Below are positions 9,934-18,747 of a DNA stretch of 64,000 nt, piece by piece. Within the stretch, counting starts at the first letter, position 1. Every line of letters begins with the position of its first letter. This DNA is from Granulibacter bethesdensis CGDNIH1. Lineage in GTDB: Bacteria > Pseudomonadota > Alphaproteobacteria > Acetobacterales > Acetobacteraceae. The stretch is from NCBI RefSeq assembly GCF_000014285.2, contig NC_008343.2, positions 1,142,501 to 1,206,500 of the forward strand, given 5' to 3'. Both the position numbers and the translations under genes were made by a program. Below the pieces are notes generated by a model, which saw only the letters and a list, made by a program, of their open reading frames with translations, was not told the DNA's origin and made no database searches.

Positions 9934-10257
9934 ATGCATACCGTGACCCGCGCGCATCTGGCTGAGACGATCTATACGCAGGTCGGTTTGTCGAGAAATG
10001 ACTCGGCACTCCTGCTTGAGACAGTGCTTGAGCGCATGTCATCCGCGCTTGAGGCTGGAGAATCGGTAAAAATCAGCGGGTTCGGGACATTTTCTGTCCG
10101 CCAGAAAGGTCGCCGGATCGGTCGTAATCCCAAGACGGGGATTGAAGTACCGATCATGCCGCGCCGCGTTCTGGTCTTCCGGCCCAGTCAGGTTTTGAAA
10201 GCACTTGCAAACGGACTGACACCGCCAGCCATCGCTGATACTGGGGATGACGAATGA
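9934..10257 (+). CDS. ihfA: integration host factor subunit alpha
   Basis: IhfA (107 residues) forms a heterodimer with IhfB that bends DNA at promoters, origins and recombination sites. The HU/IHF fold is clear: [25 protein letters not shown], followed by the beta arm with [17 protein letters not shown]. The N-terminal [10 protein letters not shown] helix resembles the alpha subunit. It overlaps the following merR gene by 4 nt (ATGA), which indicates coupling. Confidence 0.93.
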   Translation: MHTVTRAHLAETIYTQVGLSRNDSALLLETVLERMSSALEAGESVKISGFGTFSVRQKGRRIGRNPKTGIEVPIMPRRVLVFRPSQVLKALANGLTPPAIADTGDDE

Positions 10258-10907
10258 CCACTGCTGTGGACGGCTTCCCGGAGCAGGGGGGAAATGAGAC
10301 AGGGCCGGATCATGATCCGGCGGATGAAGCTTCCAGAGCATCAAGGCTGCGCAAGGCCCCCACCGCTTTTCGTACGATCAGCGAGGTGGCGGATGAGCTT
10401 CATATTCCCCAGCATGTGCTGCGTTTCTGGGAAACCAAATTTCCCCAGGTCAAACCGCTGAAGCGTGGTGGGGGACGCCGTTATTATCGTCCGGATGATA
10501 TTGCCCTTCTGCGCCGTATCTCGGATTTGCTGTATATTCAAGGCTATACCATCAAAGGTGTACAGCGGCTGCTCAGGGAAGGCGGCGGCCGGCTGTCGGA
10601 TAATATTCCACCCCCGCGTGCTGATGAACGCGCGGATATCGACGCTGGAACCGGGCAGGGGGGATTATCCTCTTCCGTTTCCTCCGGGCGTCCAGTGCAG
10701 GTGGAGGCTTCTTCTGGTGAGATTTCTCAGACTCAGACATCTTCTGCATCTGAAACGGCCATGGAGGCAGAGATCAAACGCCTCCGTGTTGCTCTTCAGC
10801 AAACTCATGACGCGTTGCTCGAAGAGCGCAGCAGGGCTGATCATCTCCGTTCCCTGCTGGAAGCATTAATCGATGAGTTGGGTGATATTCGTCAGGTTTT
10901 GCCATAA
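10254..10907 (+). CDS. MerR-family transcriptional regulator
   Basis: The 217-residue protein has a MerR winged helix-turn-helix at about residues 40-100 ([19 protein letters not shown], then [17 protein letters not shown]). A variable serine- and glutamine-rich linker follows, then a C-terminal coiled coil near 165-210. No cysteine cluster or drug-binding domain is visible, so it is not a typical metal sensor. The location directly after ihfA is conserved in alphaproteobacteria; its target genes are unknown. Confidence 0.88.
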   Translation: MTTAVDGFPEQGGNETGPDHDPADEASRASRLRKAPTAFRTISEVADELHIPQHVLRFWETKFPQVKPLKRGGGRRYYRPDDIALLRRISDLLYIQGYTIKGVQRLLREGGGRLSDNIPPPRADERADIDAGTGQGGLSSSVSSGRPVQVEASSGEISQTQTSSASETAMEAEIKRLRVALQQTHDALLEERSRADHLRSLLEALIDELGDIRQVLP

Positions 10908-11047
10908 GCAATAACCTTGACGATTTTTGTCGGGCTGTGCGGTGTCCGGTGAGGACTGAAACCCTCTGAGCATTCTCCCCATGTATGTTTCTTGGGTTCG
11001 CTCTCTTGCGAAAGGAACGTCCCCCTGCTACACGGCACCCACATTGA

Positions 11048-11121
11048 CGGGCAGTAGCGCAGCCTGGTAGCGCATCAGTCTGGGGGACTGGGGGTCGTGG
11101 GTTCGAATCCCGCCTGCCCGA
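11048..11121 (+). tRNA. tRNA-Pro (GGG)
   Basis: A full cloverleaf can be folded: acceptor CGGGCAG / CTGCCCG, D arm GCGC / GCGC, anticodon stem TCAGT / ACTGG around the loop CTGGGGG (anticodon GGG), and T arm GTGGG-TTCGAAT-CCCGC. The discriminator is A and the CCA tail is not encoded. Confidence 0.95.
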
Positions 11122-11124
11122 TAT

Positions 11125-11160
11125 GAAAAAGGCCGGTTCTTACAGGAACCGGCCTTTTTC
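11125..11160 (+). terminator. intrinsic terminator after tRNA-Pro
   Basis: A 15-bp perfect stem, GAAAAAGGCCGGTTC / GAACCGGCCTTTTTC, with a 6-nt loop TTACAG ends in five T. It terminates the tRNA and can also act on the convergent lipoprotein gene. Confidence 0.9.
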
Positions 11161-11173
11161 ATTGGATGATGCC

Positions 11174-11602
11174 TCAGTCGCGATGCCAGCTGACCGGGAT
11201 CGGGGACGTGGCGGAATGATTCCAGACCTCGTGCCCACGATACTCGATGGTGCAGGCCGGCATTGTCAGTGTGGCAAGCAGGCGATTACCCGTGAATTGC
11301 CCCTGAAAGACATTGCTGCCGATTGTTTCCTTGAAAAAACCGTTCTCGTTGATCAGAGGCGTAAAAACCAGACCGGACGAGTAGGCATAGGTAATGGAAT
11401 GATCGCCGACGGTGAATATGCCTGCGTGGGGCGCCATGCAGCCGGGCGAAGCTCCTGCGATGATACGGGCATGTGCCTTGTAACTGGCATCATGCAAGCT
11501 GAGCGGGTAATAAACTGGCTTCCCGGCCCGTAAATCAGGATCGGGTTGGGAACAGGCGGATAGCCCGATCAGAAGGATTGCAATGGCGGCTGGCTTGTTC
11601 AT
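11174..11602 (-). CDS. predicted lipoprotein, COG3650-like envelope protein
   Basis: The 142-residue protein starts with a short signal peptide and a lipobox LSAC (Cys17). The mature part contains two cysteines (in SPGCMAP and MPACTIEY) that could pair in the periplasm. The open frame continues upstream to 11851 across the start of cutA, but the start at 11602 gives a proper signal sequence. The family assignment is weak; the lipoprotein nature is the firm point. Confidence 0.7.
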   Translation of the reverse strand: MNKPAAIAILLIGLSACSQPDPDLRAGKPVYYPLSLHDASYKAHARIIAGASPGCMAPHAGIFTVGDHSITYAYSSGLVFTPLINENGFFKETIGSNVFQGQFTGNRLLATLTMPACTIEYRGHEVWNHSATSPIPVSWHRD

Positions 11603-11731
11603 GGCAGTCTGTCCTCGGCTGACGGGCAGATAGGCGGCAGTATCCGGCAGCAGAGCCATGATTCTGACCGATCTTGTTGTTTCATTACCTCGGTGGAGGA
11701 AAGGCGGCAACGGCCTCACGAAGGGAAAGCC

Positions 11732-12061
11732 ATGACAGAAGAAAAGCCGGTTGTGGTTTATGCCACCTGCGCTGATGAGGAAGAGGCGCGCCGCATCGGA
11801 CGGGCCTTGATTGAGGCTTGTCTGGCCGCCTGCGTGAACATGCGGCCCCATACAGCGATTTATCGCTGGAACGGCCAGATTGAGGAAGGAGCTGAATTTG
11901 GTCTTCTGATCAAGACGACCGCCTCACAGCAGGAGGCCGCGATGGCTTTGATCAGGCAGATGCACAGTTATGAGCTGCCGGGCATTCTCTGTCTGCATGT
12001 GGCGGGAGGAGATCCCGCCTATTTGCAATGGATATGCGACAATGCAGGTGGTCAGCGGTGA
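11732..12061 (+). CDS. cutA: divalent-cation tolerance protein CutA
   Basis: CutA1 proteins are small trimeric cytosolic proteins tied to copper tolerance, with an uncertain molecular role. The 109 residues show VVYATCADEEEARRIG, ACVNMRPHTAIYRWNGQIEE and the SYELPGILCLHVAGG block, all typical. The start at 11732 (MTEEKPVVVYATC) follows AGGGAAA and fits the family better than the upstream in-frame start at 11693. It is convergent with ispDF, 11 nt away. Confidence 0.9.
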   Translation: MTEEKPVVVYATCADEEEARRIGRALIEACLAACVNMRPHTAIYRWNGQIEEGAEFGLLIKTTASQQEAAMALIRQMHSYELPGILCLHVAGGDPAYLQWICDNAGGQR

Positions 12062-12072
12062 GGATGGCAATC

Positions 12073-13203
12073 TCAGGCCGGTATCATGATGATCACGGCC
12101 GCCTGGGCGGCGATGCCCTCCTCACGGCCCGTAAAGCCAAGTTTCTCGCTGGTTGTTGCCTTGACTGAAATCTTGTCGATGGAGACTCCCAGCAGCTCAG
12201 CCAGACGGGCGATCATGGCCGGCGCGTGAGGCGTAATTTTCGGCTTTTCGCAGATCAGCGTAAGATCGGCATTGGCCAGAAAACCGCCCCGCGCCGCGAT
12301 GCGCTCAGCCGCATGACGCAGGAAGCGGGCGCTGTCCGCATCTTTCCAGCTTGCTTCGGTCGGCGGGAAATGCCGACCGATATCTCCCTCAGCCAGCGCA
12401 CCGTAAATGGCATCGCACAGCGCATGAATGCCGACATCAGCATCTGAATGTCCGGCCAGTCCCTGATGATGTGGAACCTCAATACCGCATAGAATCAGCT
12501 TCCGGCCTGTTTCGAAGGCATGCACATCGTAACCGGTGCCGATGCGCGGGATCATGGAGATGGACATGCTACGCTCCACTCGGGCCAGATCGGCCGGATA
12601 GGTGACTTTGATATTGTCTTCCGCCCCGGGGACCAGAGCCACGGAATGCCCGGCCTGATCCAGCAGGGCGGCGTCGTCGGTTGCGCCCCCGGGATGGTCC
12701 CGGTGAAGTGCCAGCAGAACGGAAAATTTGAACGCCTGCGGCGTCTGGGCACGATACAGCCCCTCGCGAGGGACGGTTGAGTCGATAATATTGCCTGCCG
12801 CACGCTTTAGCGTATCGGCGACGGGGACGGCGGGAATGGCACCGTCGTGGATTTGCAGAGCCTCGATCAGATCTTCAATGGTGTGATCGGGAAAATAGGG
12901 GCGTGCGGCATCATGGATCAGTACGATATCAGGTGCATAGGGCACCAAAGCTTCCAAACCGGCACGGACACTGTCCTGCCGTTCTTTTCCGCCATCAACA
13001 ATCGGTAGATGGTCCAGACCCTGCAGAAGGGGTGCGATATCGTCAGCACACCCGACCGGTTGCAGCAGATCGACCTTCGCCGACAGACGCTCGGCTCCAT
13101 GCCTGATCAGCGGCTTTCCGCCTACCGGCAAGAATTGTTTGGGAATATCGCTGCCGAAGCGTGAGCCACTGCCGCCAGCTACGAGAATCGCTGCAATACG
13201 CAT
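12073..13203 (-). CDS. ispDF: bifunctional IspD/IspF of the MEP isoprenoid pathway
   Basis: This 376-residue fusion carries out two non-consecutive steps of isoprenoid precursor synthesis. Residues 1-215 are IspD (MEP cytidylyltransferase), with [16 protein letters not shown] (10-25) and LIHDAARP (95-102). Residues 218-376 are IspF (MECDP synthase), with the zinc site DVH (226-228) and GHSDADV (251-257). IspD-IspF fusions are common in alphaproteobacteria; the fusion is thought to channel substrates together with IspE. Confidence 0.96.
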   Translation of the reverse strand: MRIAAILVAGGSGSRFGSDIPKQFLPVGGKPLIRHGAERLSAKVDLLQPVGCADDIAPLLQGLDHLPIVDGGKERQDSVRAGLEALVPYAPDIVLIHDAARPYFPDHTIEDLIEALQIHDGAIPAVPVADTLKRAAGNIIDSTVPREGLYRAQTPQAFKFSVLLALHRDHPGGATDDAALLDQAGHSVALVPGAEDNIKVTYPADLARVERSMSISMIPRIGTGYDVHAFETGRKLILCGIEVPHHQGLAGHSDADVGIHALCDAIYGALAEGDIGRHFPPTEASWKDADSARFLRHAAERIAARGGFLANADLTLICEKPKITPHAPAMIARLAELLGVSIDKISVKATTSEKLGFTGREEGIAAQAAVIIMIPA

Positions 13204-13443
13204 GCGCGGGGTGTGTTCCGGTGGCGGGTTTCTGTCAACCAGTGATGTCCTATCCCTGACGATCAGTTAGAAAGGGGTATCATAGAAGCAAGCGATGAAA
13301 GAAGTATTCAGGCTATTTTAATAATAATTACACTAATGATATATTAATTATGGCATTACAGAGTGATTGATTTTTTGAAAGATTTATCACGATAGTGTTT
13401 GTTGTTTGTTATAAGAAAGTATCTGATATAGAGCATCCTATCG
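13204..13443. other. AT-rich intergenic region upstream of the receiver gene
   Basis: This 240-bp patch is far richer in A and T than its surroundings and has no credible gene. It separates ispDF from the receiver protein and probably holds promoters in one or both directions. No defined operator could be assigned. Confidence 0.5.
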
Positions 13444-13869
13444 GTGTACTGTCTGCAACATTTTGGATGCTCTGCCGACGCATTGACTAAGGATTATTTA
13501 ATTATTTTGAAATCTGCCATCTCTGTGTTGCTTGTTGAGGATGACGGTGGCGTACGTGACGTCATTCTTGCAGGGCTGTCGGGCCGTGGATTTGTGGTGG
13601 CTGCCGCTGAAAGTGGCGAGTCCGCTCTGGAAGTGCTCAGAGAACATGGTGGCTTTGATGTGGTGATCAGTGACATCTGCATGCCGGGTATGTCGGGCTT
13701 TGATCTGCGTCAGAAAGTCATGGCGCTTTATCCAGACACGTATTGCATCCTGATTTCAGGTTATACTGACTGTGTGTCAGAGCCTGTTCCCATCCTCCGC
13801 AAGCCATTCAGGCTTTCACAACTGGAGGACAGGATCAGATTGTGGCAGATGGGGAGTCAGCAGCAATAA
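13444..13869 (+). CDS. single-domain response regulator (receiver only)
   Basis: The protein is a stand-alone CheY-like receiver with no output domain. Key residues are present: acidic pair Asp33-Asp34 in LLVEDDGG, phosphoacceptor Asp77 in ISDICMPGMSG, Ser105 in ISGYTD and Lys120 in LRKPF. The start is uncertain: the frame opens with GTG at 13444, but the domain itself begins near residue 27, and TTG codons nearby could serve. No histidine kinase is encoded beside it, so its partner must be elsewhere. Confidence 0.8.
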   Translation: MYCLQHFGCSADALTKDYLIILKSAISVLLVEDDGGVRDVILAGLSGRGFVVAAAESGESALEVLREHGGFDVVISDICMPGMSGFDLRQKVMALYPDTYCILISGYTDCVSEPVPILRKPFRLSQLEDRIRLWQMGSQQQ

Positions 13870-13912
13870 CGTCCTGGGTCAGGCGTTATTCCTTTAGCTG
13901 CGCCGGATAGTC

Positions 13913-14167
13913 TCAGCGGCGGCCCGTTATAACCCCCACCAGAAAGCCGATCCCTGCTGCAATGCCGAGTGCTGTCATGGGGTAATCAGCCGTAAAGCTT
14001 TTGACAGTATCACAGGTCTCAGCCAGTGCGCTTTGTGCCTCACCATATCTCTGTCGAGCCTTGCCGTGGATCTCGGTTTCAGTATCTCCGGTCAGCCGGC
14101 CGATTCCTTCCTGTACTTTGCCGGCCAGTTTTTCTGCCTTGCCTTCAAATTCTTCAGCTTGAGACAT
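13913..14167 (-). CDS. CsbD-like / DUF883-type small membrane-anchored stress protein
   Basis: The 84-residue protein starts with a CsbD-like segment (EEFEGKAEKLAGKVQEGIGR LTGD, about 5-28). It then has an amphipathic middle and a C-terminal glycine-rich membrane segment (MTALGIAAGIGFLVGVITG, 64-82), as in DUF883/ElaB proteins that tether ribosomes or stress factors to the membrane. It is monocistronic. Function is inferred only from this architecture. Confidence 0.75.
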   Translation of the reverse strand: MSQAEEFEGKAEKLAGKVQEGIGRLTGDTETEIHGKARQRYGEAQSALAETCDTVKSFTADYPMTALGIAAGIGFLVGVITGRR

Positions 14168-14419
14168 TTATTTTGTTCTCTCTCTGTTCTTATGGGCCGG
14201 TCCTGTCATCCTGACCGTATTCTGCTCTGGCAACGCCGGGCCTGTGGGCAGGTTGCGTGACAAGACAATATGATAACCCCGATCATTGCCTGTCTCTATG
14301 GGGTGACAGAATGCCTTTCTCGTTGCATGCTGTCTGCGAAGTTGTCGGGCATTGATGTTCGGCGCGGGATAAACGTCACAATATAAACAGAGCACTTTGT
14401 GCCAGCAGGGGACCGTACC

Positions 14420-15940
14420 ATGGCAGACAGTCCATTGAATGAAGTCGCACATCATATCGCGATCCGGCCGCAATACGAAAATTTCATCGGTGGGCGTTGG
14501 GTTGCACCGGTCAAAGGTCAGTATTTCGACAATATTTCTCCCATTAATGGGCAGGTTATCTGCAAGATCGCCCGCTCATCGGCTGAAGATATCGAACTGG
14601 CTCTGGACGCCGCCCACAAGGCGCGGGAAGGCTGGGGGCGTACGGCACCGGCTGAGCGTGCGCGCGTCCTGCTGCGTATTGCCGACCGTATGGAAGAAAA
14701 GCTGGAGCGTCTGGCGCTGGCGGAGACCATTGATAACGGCAAGCCGATCAGGGAAACGACTGCGGCCGATATTCCGCTGGCGATCGACCATTTCCGCTAT
14801 TTTGCAGGCGTTTTGCGGTCTCAGGAAGGCTCGATCAGCGAGATCGATCACGATACCGTCGCCTATCATTTCCATGAGCCGCTGGGTGTGGTCGGGCAGA
14901 TCATCCCATGGAACTTCCCGCTGCTGATGGCTTGCTGGAAGCTGGCGCCGGCTCTGGCGGGCGGCAACTGCGTGGTGATGAAGCCCGCCGAGCAGACCCC
15001 CATGAGCATCATGGTGCTCATGGAGATCATCGGTGATCTTCTGCCGGAAGGCGTGCTGAACATCGTCAATGGTTTCGGTGTGGAAGCTGGCAAGCCGCTG
15101 GCCCAGAACAAGCGTATCGCCAAGATCGCCTTCACCGGTGAAACCACCACCGGTCGTCTGATCATGCAATATGCCTCTGAAAACCTGATCCCGGTGACGC
15201 TGGAGCTGGGTGGCAAAAGCCCGAACATCTTCTTCGAGGATGTTGCCGCCGAGGATGATGATTTCTTCGACAAGGCGCTGGAAGGCTTTGCCCTGTTTGC
15301 GCTCAATCAGGGCGAGGTCTGTACCTGTCCCAGCCGCGCTCTGATCCATGAAAAAATTTATGATCGCTTCATGGAAGCTGCGACCCGGCGTGTGCAGGCG
15401 ATCAAGCAGGGCAACCCGCTCGATTCCAGCACCATGATCGGTGCACAGGCCTCGAACGATCAATTGGAGAAAATCCTGTCCTACATCGATATCGGGCAGC
15501 AGGAAGGTGCGAAGCTCCGCACCGGCGGTCAGCGTGTGAGGCCGGGTGGCGATCTGGATAACGGTTTCTATGTCGCGCCGACCATTCTGGAAGGCCACAA
15601 CAAGATGCGCGTGTTCCAGGAAGAAATCTTCGGTCCGGTCGTAGCTGTCACCCGCTTCAAGGATGAAGCGGAGGCGCTCTCCATCGCCAACGACACGCTG
15701 TACGGCCTTGGGGCAGGCGTGTGGAGCCGTGATGGCAACCGTGCCTATCGCATGGGCCGTGGTATTCAGGCCGGGCGAGTCTGGACCAACTGCTACCACC
15801 TCTATCCGGCTCATGCGGCCTTCGGTGGCTATAAGCAGTCCGGCATCGGGCGTGAAACCCACAAGATGATGCTGGATCACTATCAGCAGACCAAGAACCT
15901 GCTGGTCAGCTATAGCCCGAAGAAGCTCGGCTTCTTCTGA
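14420..15940 (+). CDS. NAD-dependent aldehyde dehydrogenase (ExaC/AcoD acetaldehyde type)
   Basis: The 506-residue enzyme oxidises an aldehyde, likely acetaldehyde, to the acid with NAD. It has the glutamate motif LELGGKSPN (Glu262), the catalytic cysteine in GEVCTCPSR (Cys301) and [21 protein letters not shown]. The near-complete family length and the following DUF779 gene mark the ExaC/AcoD subgroup seen in alcohol oxidisers. The GTG at 14399 is also in frame, but the ATG at 14420 follows AGGGGA and suits the family. Confidence 0.92.
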   Translation: MADSPLNEVAHHIAIRPQYENFIGGRWVAPVKGQYFDNISPINGQVICKIARSSAEDIELALDAAHKAREGWGRTAPAERARVLLRIADRMEEKLERLALAETIDNGKPIRETTAADIPLAIDHFRYFAGVLRSQEGSISEIDHDTVAYHFHEPLGVVGQIIPWNFPLLMACWKLAPALAGGNCVVMKPAEQTPMSIMVLMEIIGDLLPEGVLNIVNGFGVEAGKPLAQNKRIAKIAFTGETTTGRLIMQYASENLIPVTLELGGKSPNIFFEDVAAEDDDFFDKALEGFALFALNQGEVCTCPSRALIHEKIYDRFMEAATRRVQAIKQGNPLDSSTMIGAQASNDQLEKILSYIDIGQQEGAKLRTGGQRVRPGGDLDNGFYVAPTILEGHNKMRVFQEEIFGPVVAVTRFKDEAEALSIANDTLYGLGAGVWSRDGNRAYRMGRGIQAGRVWTNCYHLYPAHAAFGGYKQSGIGRETHKMMLDHYQQTKNLLVSYSPKKLGFF

Positions 15941-16004
15941 TCCTGCCCGGCTACACTCCGGGCCAGATAAGTCATCCGGCCCGGACAAGCGGGGAGGAAA
16001 GGCA

Positions 16005-16397
16005 ATGCCAATGGTTGATCGCGTCACAATCACCCCGGCCGCAGCGGAGGTAATCGACCGCTTGAGGGGCATTCATGGGGATCTGATTTTCCATCAGTCC
16101 GGCGGCTGTTGTGATGGCAGCGCCCCCATGTGCTACCCACGAGGCGATTTCAGGGTCGGTCAGCAGGATGTCCTGCTGGGTCGTATCCATGACTGTGATT
16201 TCTATATGGGAGCCGCCCAGTTCGATTACTGGCGTCATACCCAATTGATTATTGATGTCGTTCCGGGACGCGGCTCCGGTTTTTCACTGGAAGCCCCGGA
16301 AGGGGTTCGTTTTCTGACCAGAAGCCGCGTCTTTACCGATGATGAGTGGCATATTCTGGAAGCGCAGGGCGATCCGCCGCGCGGAGCGTCCAACTGA
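16005..16397 (+). CDS. DUF779 protein paired with aldehyde dehydrogenase
   Basis: The 130-residue protein has the DUF779 features FHQSGGCCDGSAPMCYP, a cluster of three cysteines (Cys35, Cys36 and Cys43) that could bind metal, and GFSLEAPEGVRFLTRSR near the C-terminus. Genes of this family very often follow ExaC/AcoD-type aldehyde dehydrogenases, as here 64 nt downstream, so a shared transcript is likely. Its role is unknown; help with activation or maturation of the dehydrogenase is one guess. Confidence 0.88.
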   Translation: MPMVDRVTITPAAAEVIDRLRGIHGDLIFHQSGGCCDGSAPMCYPRGDFRVGQQDVLLGRIHDCDFYMGAAQFDYWRHTQLIIDVVPGRGSGFSLEAPEGVRFLTRSRVFTDDEWHILEAQGDPPRGASN

Positions 16398-16409
16398 GTG
16401 TCAGAAACG

Positions 16410-16444
16410 AAAAAAGCGCCCGGATACGTTCCGGGCGCTTTTTT
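16410..16444. terminator. bidirectional intrinsic terminator
   Basis: A 15-bp stem runs from AAAAAAGCGCCCGGA to TCCGGGCGCTTTTTT around a 5-nt loop, TACGT. It sits between the DUF779 gene and the convergent reductase gene and can stop both. Confidence 0.93.
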
Positions 16445-16459
16445 GTGCGGGTAGCCGAC

Positions 16460-17308
16460 TTATTTCTCGGCGAAAGCTTTTTCGTAGACGAAGGCACCGG
16501 GGGAGGAGTTGTTACCCTCATCCAGTCCTTCTTTTTCCAGCAAACTCTTGATATCGGCCAGCATCGCTTCACTCCCGCAGATCATGGCGCGGTCATGTTC
16601 CGGGTCCAGACGGGGCAGGCCCAGATCCTGATAAAGCTTGCCGTTTTCCATCAAGGTGGTCAGGCGTCCCTGATTACGGAACGGCTCCCGCGTGACGGTG
16701 GGATAGTACAGCAGCTTTTCCCGCGCCAGTTCACCGATGAATTCGTGTTCTTTCAGATCGTTTTCCAGCAGCTGGGCATAGGCGTGCTCGTCGGCAAAAC
16801 GGGTGCCGTGGGTGATGATCACCTTCTCGAAACGCTCATAAGTTTCGGGATCGCGCACCAGGCTGAGGAACGGTGCAAGACCGGTGCCGGTCGAAAGCAG
16901 ATACAGGTTGCGTCCGGGCCGCAGATTGTCCAGCAGCAGAGTGCCAGTGGGCTTGCGGCCGACCAGAACCTCATCCCCGACCTGAATATGTTGCAGGCGG
17001 GAGGTCAGCGGGCCATTCGGAACCTTGATGCTGAGGAATTCCAGATGTTCCTCGTAATTCGCACTGGCCACGCTGTAGGCGCGTAGCAGAGGCTTCGGCT
17101 TTTCGTCCTCTGTCATCAGCCCGATCATCACGAACTGGCCGTTCTCGAACCGGAAGCTCATGTCGCGGCTGAGGGTGAAGCTGAACAGCCGGTCCGTCCA
17201 GTGATGCACGCTCAGCACTTTCTGGGCGGCGAGGCTCGCGGGGATCGACGCCGGGTCGATCAGAGCCGGCGGCCGGGCAGCGTCGATCACATCGGTCACA
17301 GCGTTCAT
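16460..17308 (-). CDS. fpr: ferredoxin--NADP(+) reductase
   Basis: The 282-residue flavoenzyme moves electrons between NADPH and ferredoxin or flavodoxin. It shows the FAD-binding RAYSVASANYEEHLEF, the NADP-binding STGTGLAPFLSL, and the ending FVYEKAFAEK, typical of bacterial FPR. An N-terminal extension of about 28 residues precedes the FAD fold; a later start is possible. The gene stands alone after a shared terminator. Confidence 0.93.
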   Translation of the reverse strand: MNAVTDVIDAARPPALIDPASIPASLAAQKVLSVHHWTDRLFSFTLSRDMSFRFENGQFVMIGLMTEDEKPKPLLRAYSVASANYEEHLEFLSIKVPNGPLTSRLQHIQVGDEVLVGRKPTGTLLLDNLRPGRNLYLLSTGTGLAPFLSLVRDPETYERFEKVIITHGTRFADEHAYAQLLENDLKEHEFIGELAREKLLYYPTVTREPFRNQGRLTTLMENGKLYQDLGLPRLDPEHDRAMICGSEAMLADIKSLLEKEGLDEGNNSSPGAFVYEKAFAEK

Positions 17309-17523
17309 GGGGCCTCCCTGTTCATATCAGTCTTTCTCTCCCTGAACACAGAGAGAGCAGCCAATGGCATCTTCGCACCGGCGACACAATAAGATGCGAA
17401 TCGTTCGCAAATACTGTACCGTGCAGGAAAAGACGGCAAGTAGCCATCCATCTCTATGACGACAAGAGGAATTTGCGCGGAATCTGTTCGTGCAGCCCTG
17501 CTATCCACAGAACGGAGGCGTTC

Positions 17524-17850
17524 TTAAATGAATTCCCCGCGCAGGAAGCCCAATGCAGGGACCGGACGCCATGCTTTCGGCAGATCAGCGCGCCGTATAG
17601 GGGCCACGGTATAGCTGGGCAGCGGCTGGCGGCAGGATCGCAGAAAACCGGTATAGGACCGCACCTGCTGTATCCTCCAGTCCCGGTCTTGAAGGGCGGC
17701 ATCGCGGCTGGGGAATATCTCCGCGATCCTTCTGCGTCGCCCGACGGAGGCGATGACGGCCCAGAGCGTATCATCCCGTCTATGTGTAATACTGATGACC
17801 TGGCTCAAGGAACCCCCTGAATGGTGGCCGACGATAGAGCGGTTCATCAT
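17524..17850 (-). CDS. hypothetical protein, arginine-rich
   Basis: The frame encodes 108 residues rich in arginine, with no membrane segment or recognised domain. It sits between fpr and a secreted protein on the same strand, and no competing frame here looks better. The start at 17850 (MMNRSIVGHH) is uncertain. It may be a lineage-specific small protein, or spurious. Confidence 0.42.
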   Translation of the reverse strand: MMNRSIVGHHSGGSLSQVISITHRRDDTLWAVIASVGRRRRIAEIFPSRDAALQDRDWRIQQVRSYTGFLRSCRQPLPSYTVAPIRRADLPKAWRPVPALGFLRGEFI

Positions 17851-17891
17851 GAAGTCAGTCGATAGCTGGCTTCAAGCATAAAGCCGGGCTG

Positions 17892-18260
17892 CTATTCTTT
17901 ATAATAGGCGGCTTGGGGGAATTCCTTGAGGCGAAGCGCCCCGGTGGAATCCACACTGAGATTGATCGTATCGAACGGCGTCTGTTCATCCGCAGTATCA
18001 GCGGGGTCAGAGTCCAGGGTGATCGCCCGCCCGTCAGCATGCCAGTCACCCATATTGGCGCGATGGTAGGACCCATAAGACAGATCCCACTGGAACCGCC
18101 CATCCGGATGCAGCATCAGATCAGAATGTGCCTGAGGAATACCGCGTAACACATAGCGTCCTGCAAAAGCCTCTTCCGTTTTGCCGGCAAGAGCAGTCTG
18201 GCTTGCTGAAATCATCAGAAAGACGGTGGTAATCAGGCAGGAGCGCATCTTGATCGTCAT
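17892..18260 (-). CDS. hypothetical exported protein
   Basis: The 122-residue protein has a clear signal peptide (residues 1-25, cleavage after ALA). The mature part reads like a small beta-rich fold, with AGRYVLRGIPQAHSDLMLHP and FQWDLSYGSY. I do not recognise the family. It may be periplasmic. It is followed on the same strand by the arginine-rich hypothetical gene. Confidence 0.65.
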   Translation of the reverse strand: MTIKMRSCLITTVFLMISASQTALAGKTEEAFAGRYVLRGIPQAHSDLMLHPDGRFQWDLSYGSYHRANMGDWHADGRAITLDSDPADTADEQTPFDTINLSVDSTGALRLKEFPQAAYYKE

Positions 18261-18348
18261 TATTGTCAGTCAGCGATCATGGCAGACAAAGCCACGTTGC
18301 AGGACGACAAAGGGATGAACAATAAAATGGGGACAGGCAGGGGGAAAA

Positions 18349-18424
18349 TGGTGCCCAAGGGCGGAATCGAACCACCGACACTGCGATTTTCAGTCGCATG
18401 CTCTACCAACTGAGCTACTTGGGC
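18349..18424 (-). tRNA. tRNA-Phe (GAA)
   Basis: The cloverleaf reads GCCCAAG / CTTGGGC acceptor, GCTC / GAGC D stem, TGCGA-CTGAAAA-TCGCA anticodon arm (anticodon GAA) and GGTGG-TTCGATT-CCGCC T arm. The discriminator A is followed by an encoded CCA. It closes the infA-maf-rng-yacG series. Confidence 0.96.
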
Positions 18425-18500
18425 ACTGCCGCTACCGGCGGGGCAGGAGTTAGCGCAGCCCGAAGCCGGGATCAAGATGGGTGACGACAATATGACGCTT

Positions 18501-18680
18501 TTATTCGTCGTCGGATGATTCGGGCTGCTCTGCCGGGGGACCGGGAATTCGATAATCTTCCTGTAACCAGCGGCCAAGATCGACATCCGCGCAGCGGCGG
18601 CTGCAAAATGGCATATAGCTGTGATCGAACGTAGAATCGGAGCCTGATTTGTTGCAGATCGGACAGCGGGAGGCATTCAT
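18501..18680 (-). CDS. yacG: DNA gyrase inhibitor YacG (zinc ribbon)
   Basis: YacG is a small zinc protein that binds GyrB and blocks gyrase in E. coli. The 59-residue product has CPIC and FCSRRCADVDLGRWLQEDYRIPG, with four cysteine ligands and the family's C-terminal acidic tail. The start at 18680 (MNASRCPIC) was preferred; the in-frame start at 18731 would add 17 residues absent from relatives. It follows rng closely. Confidence 0.88.
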   Translation of the reverse strand: MNASRCPICNKSGSDSTFDHSYMPFCSRRCADVDLGRWLQEDYRIPGPPAEQPESSDDE

Positions 18681-18747
18681 TGCAACATGATCCTCAGAGT
18701 CGGGGGTGGAAAGGCTGATGGAACAGCCCATGGGATCGAAAATACGG

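Noticed and set aside
14576-16072. Minus-strand frame of 498 codons opposite the aldehyde dehydrogenase
   Set aside because: The plus-strand dehydrogenase motifs are unmistakable; this frame has none and is an antisense shadow.
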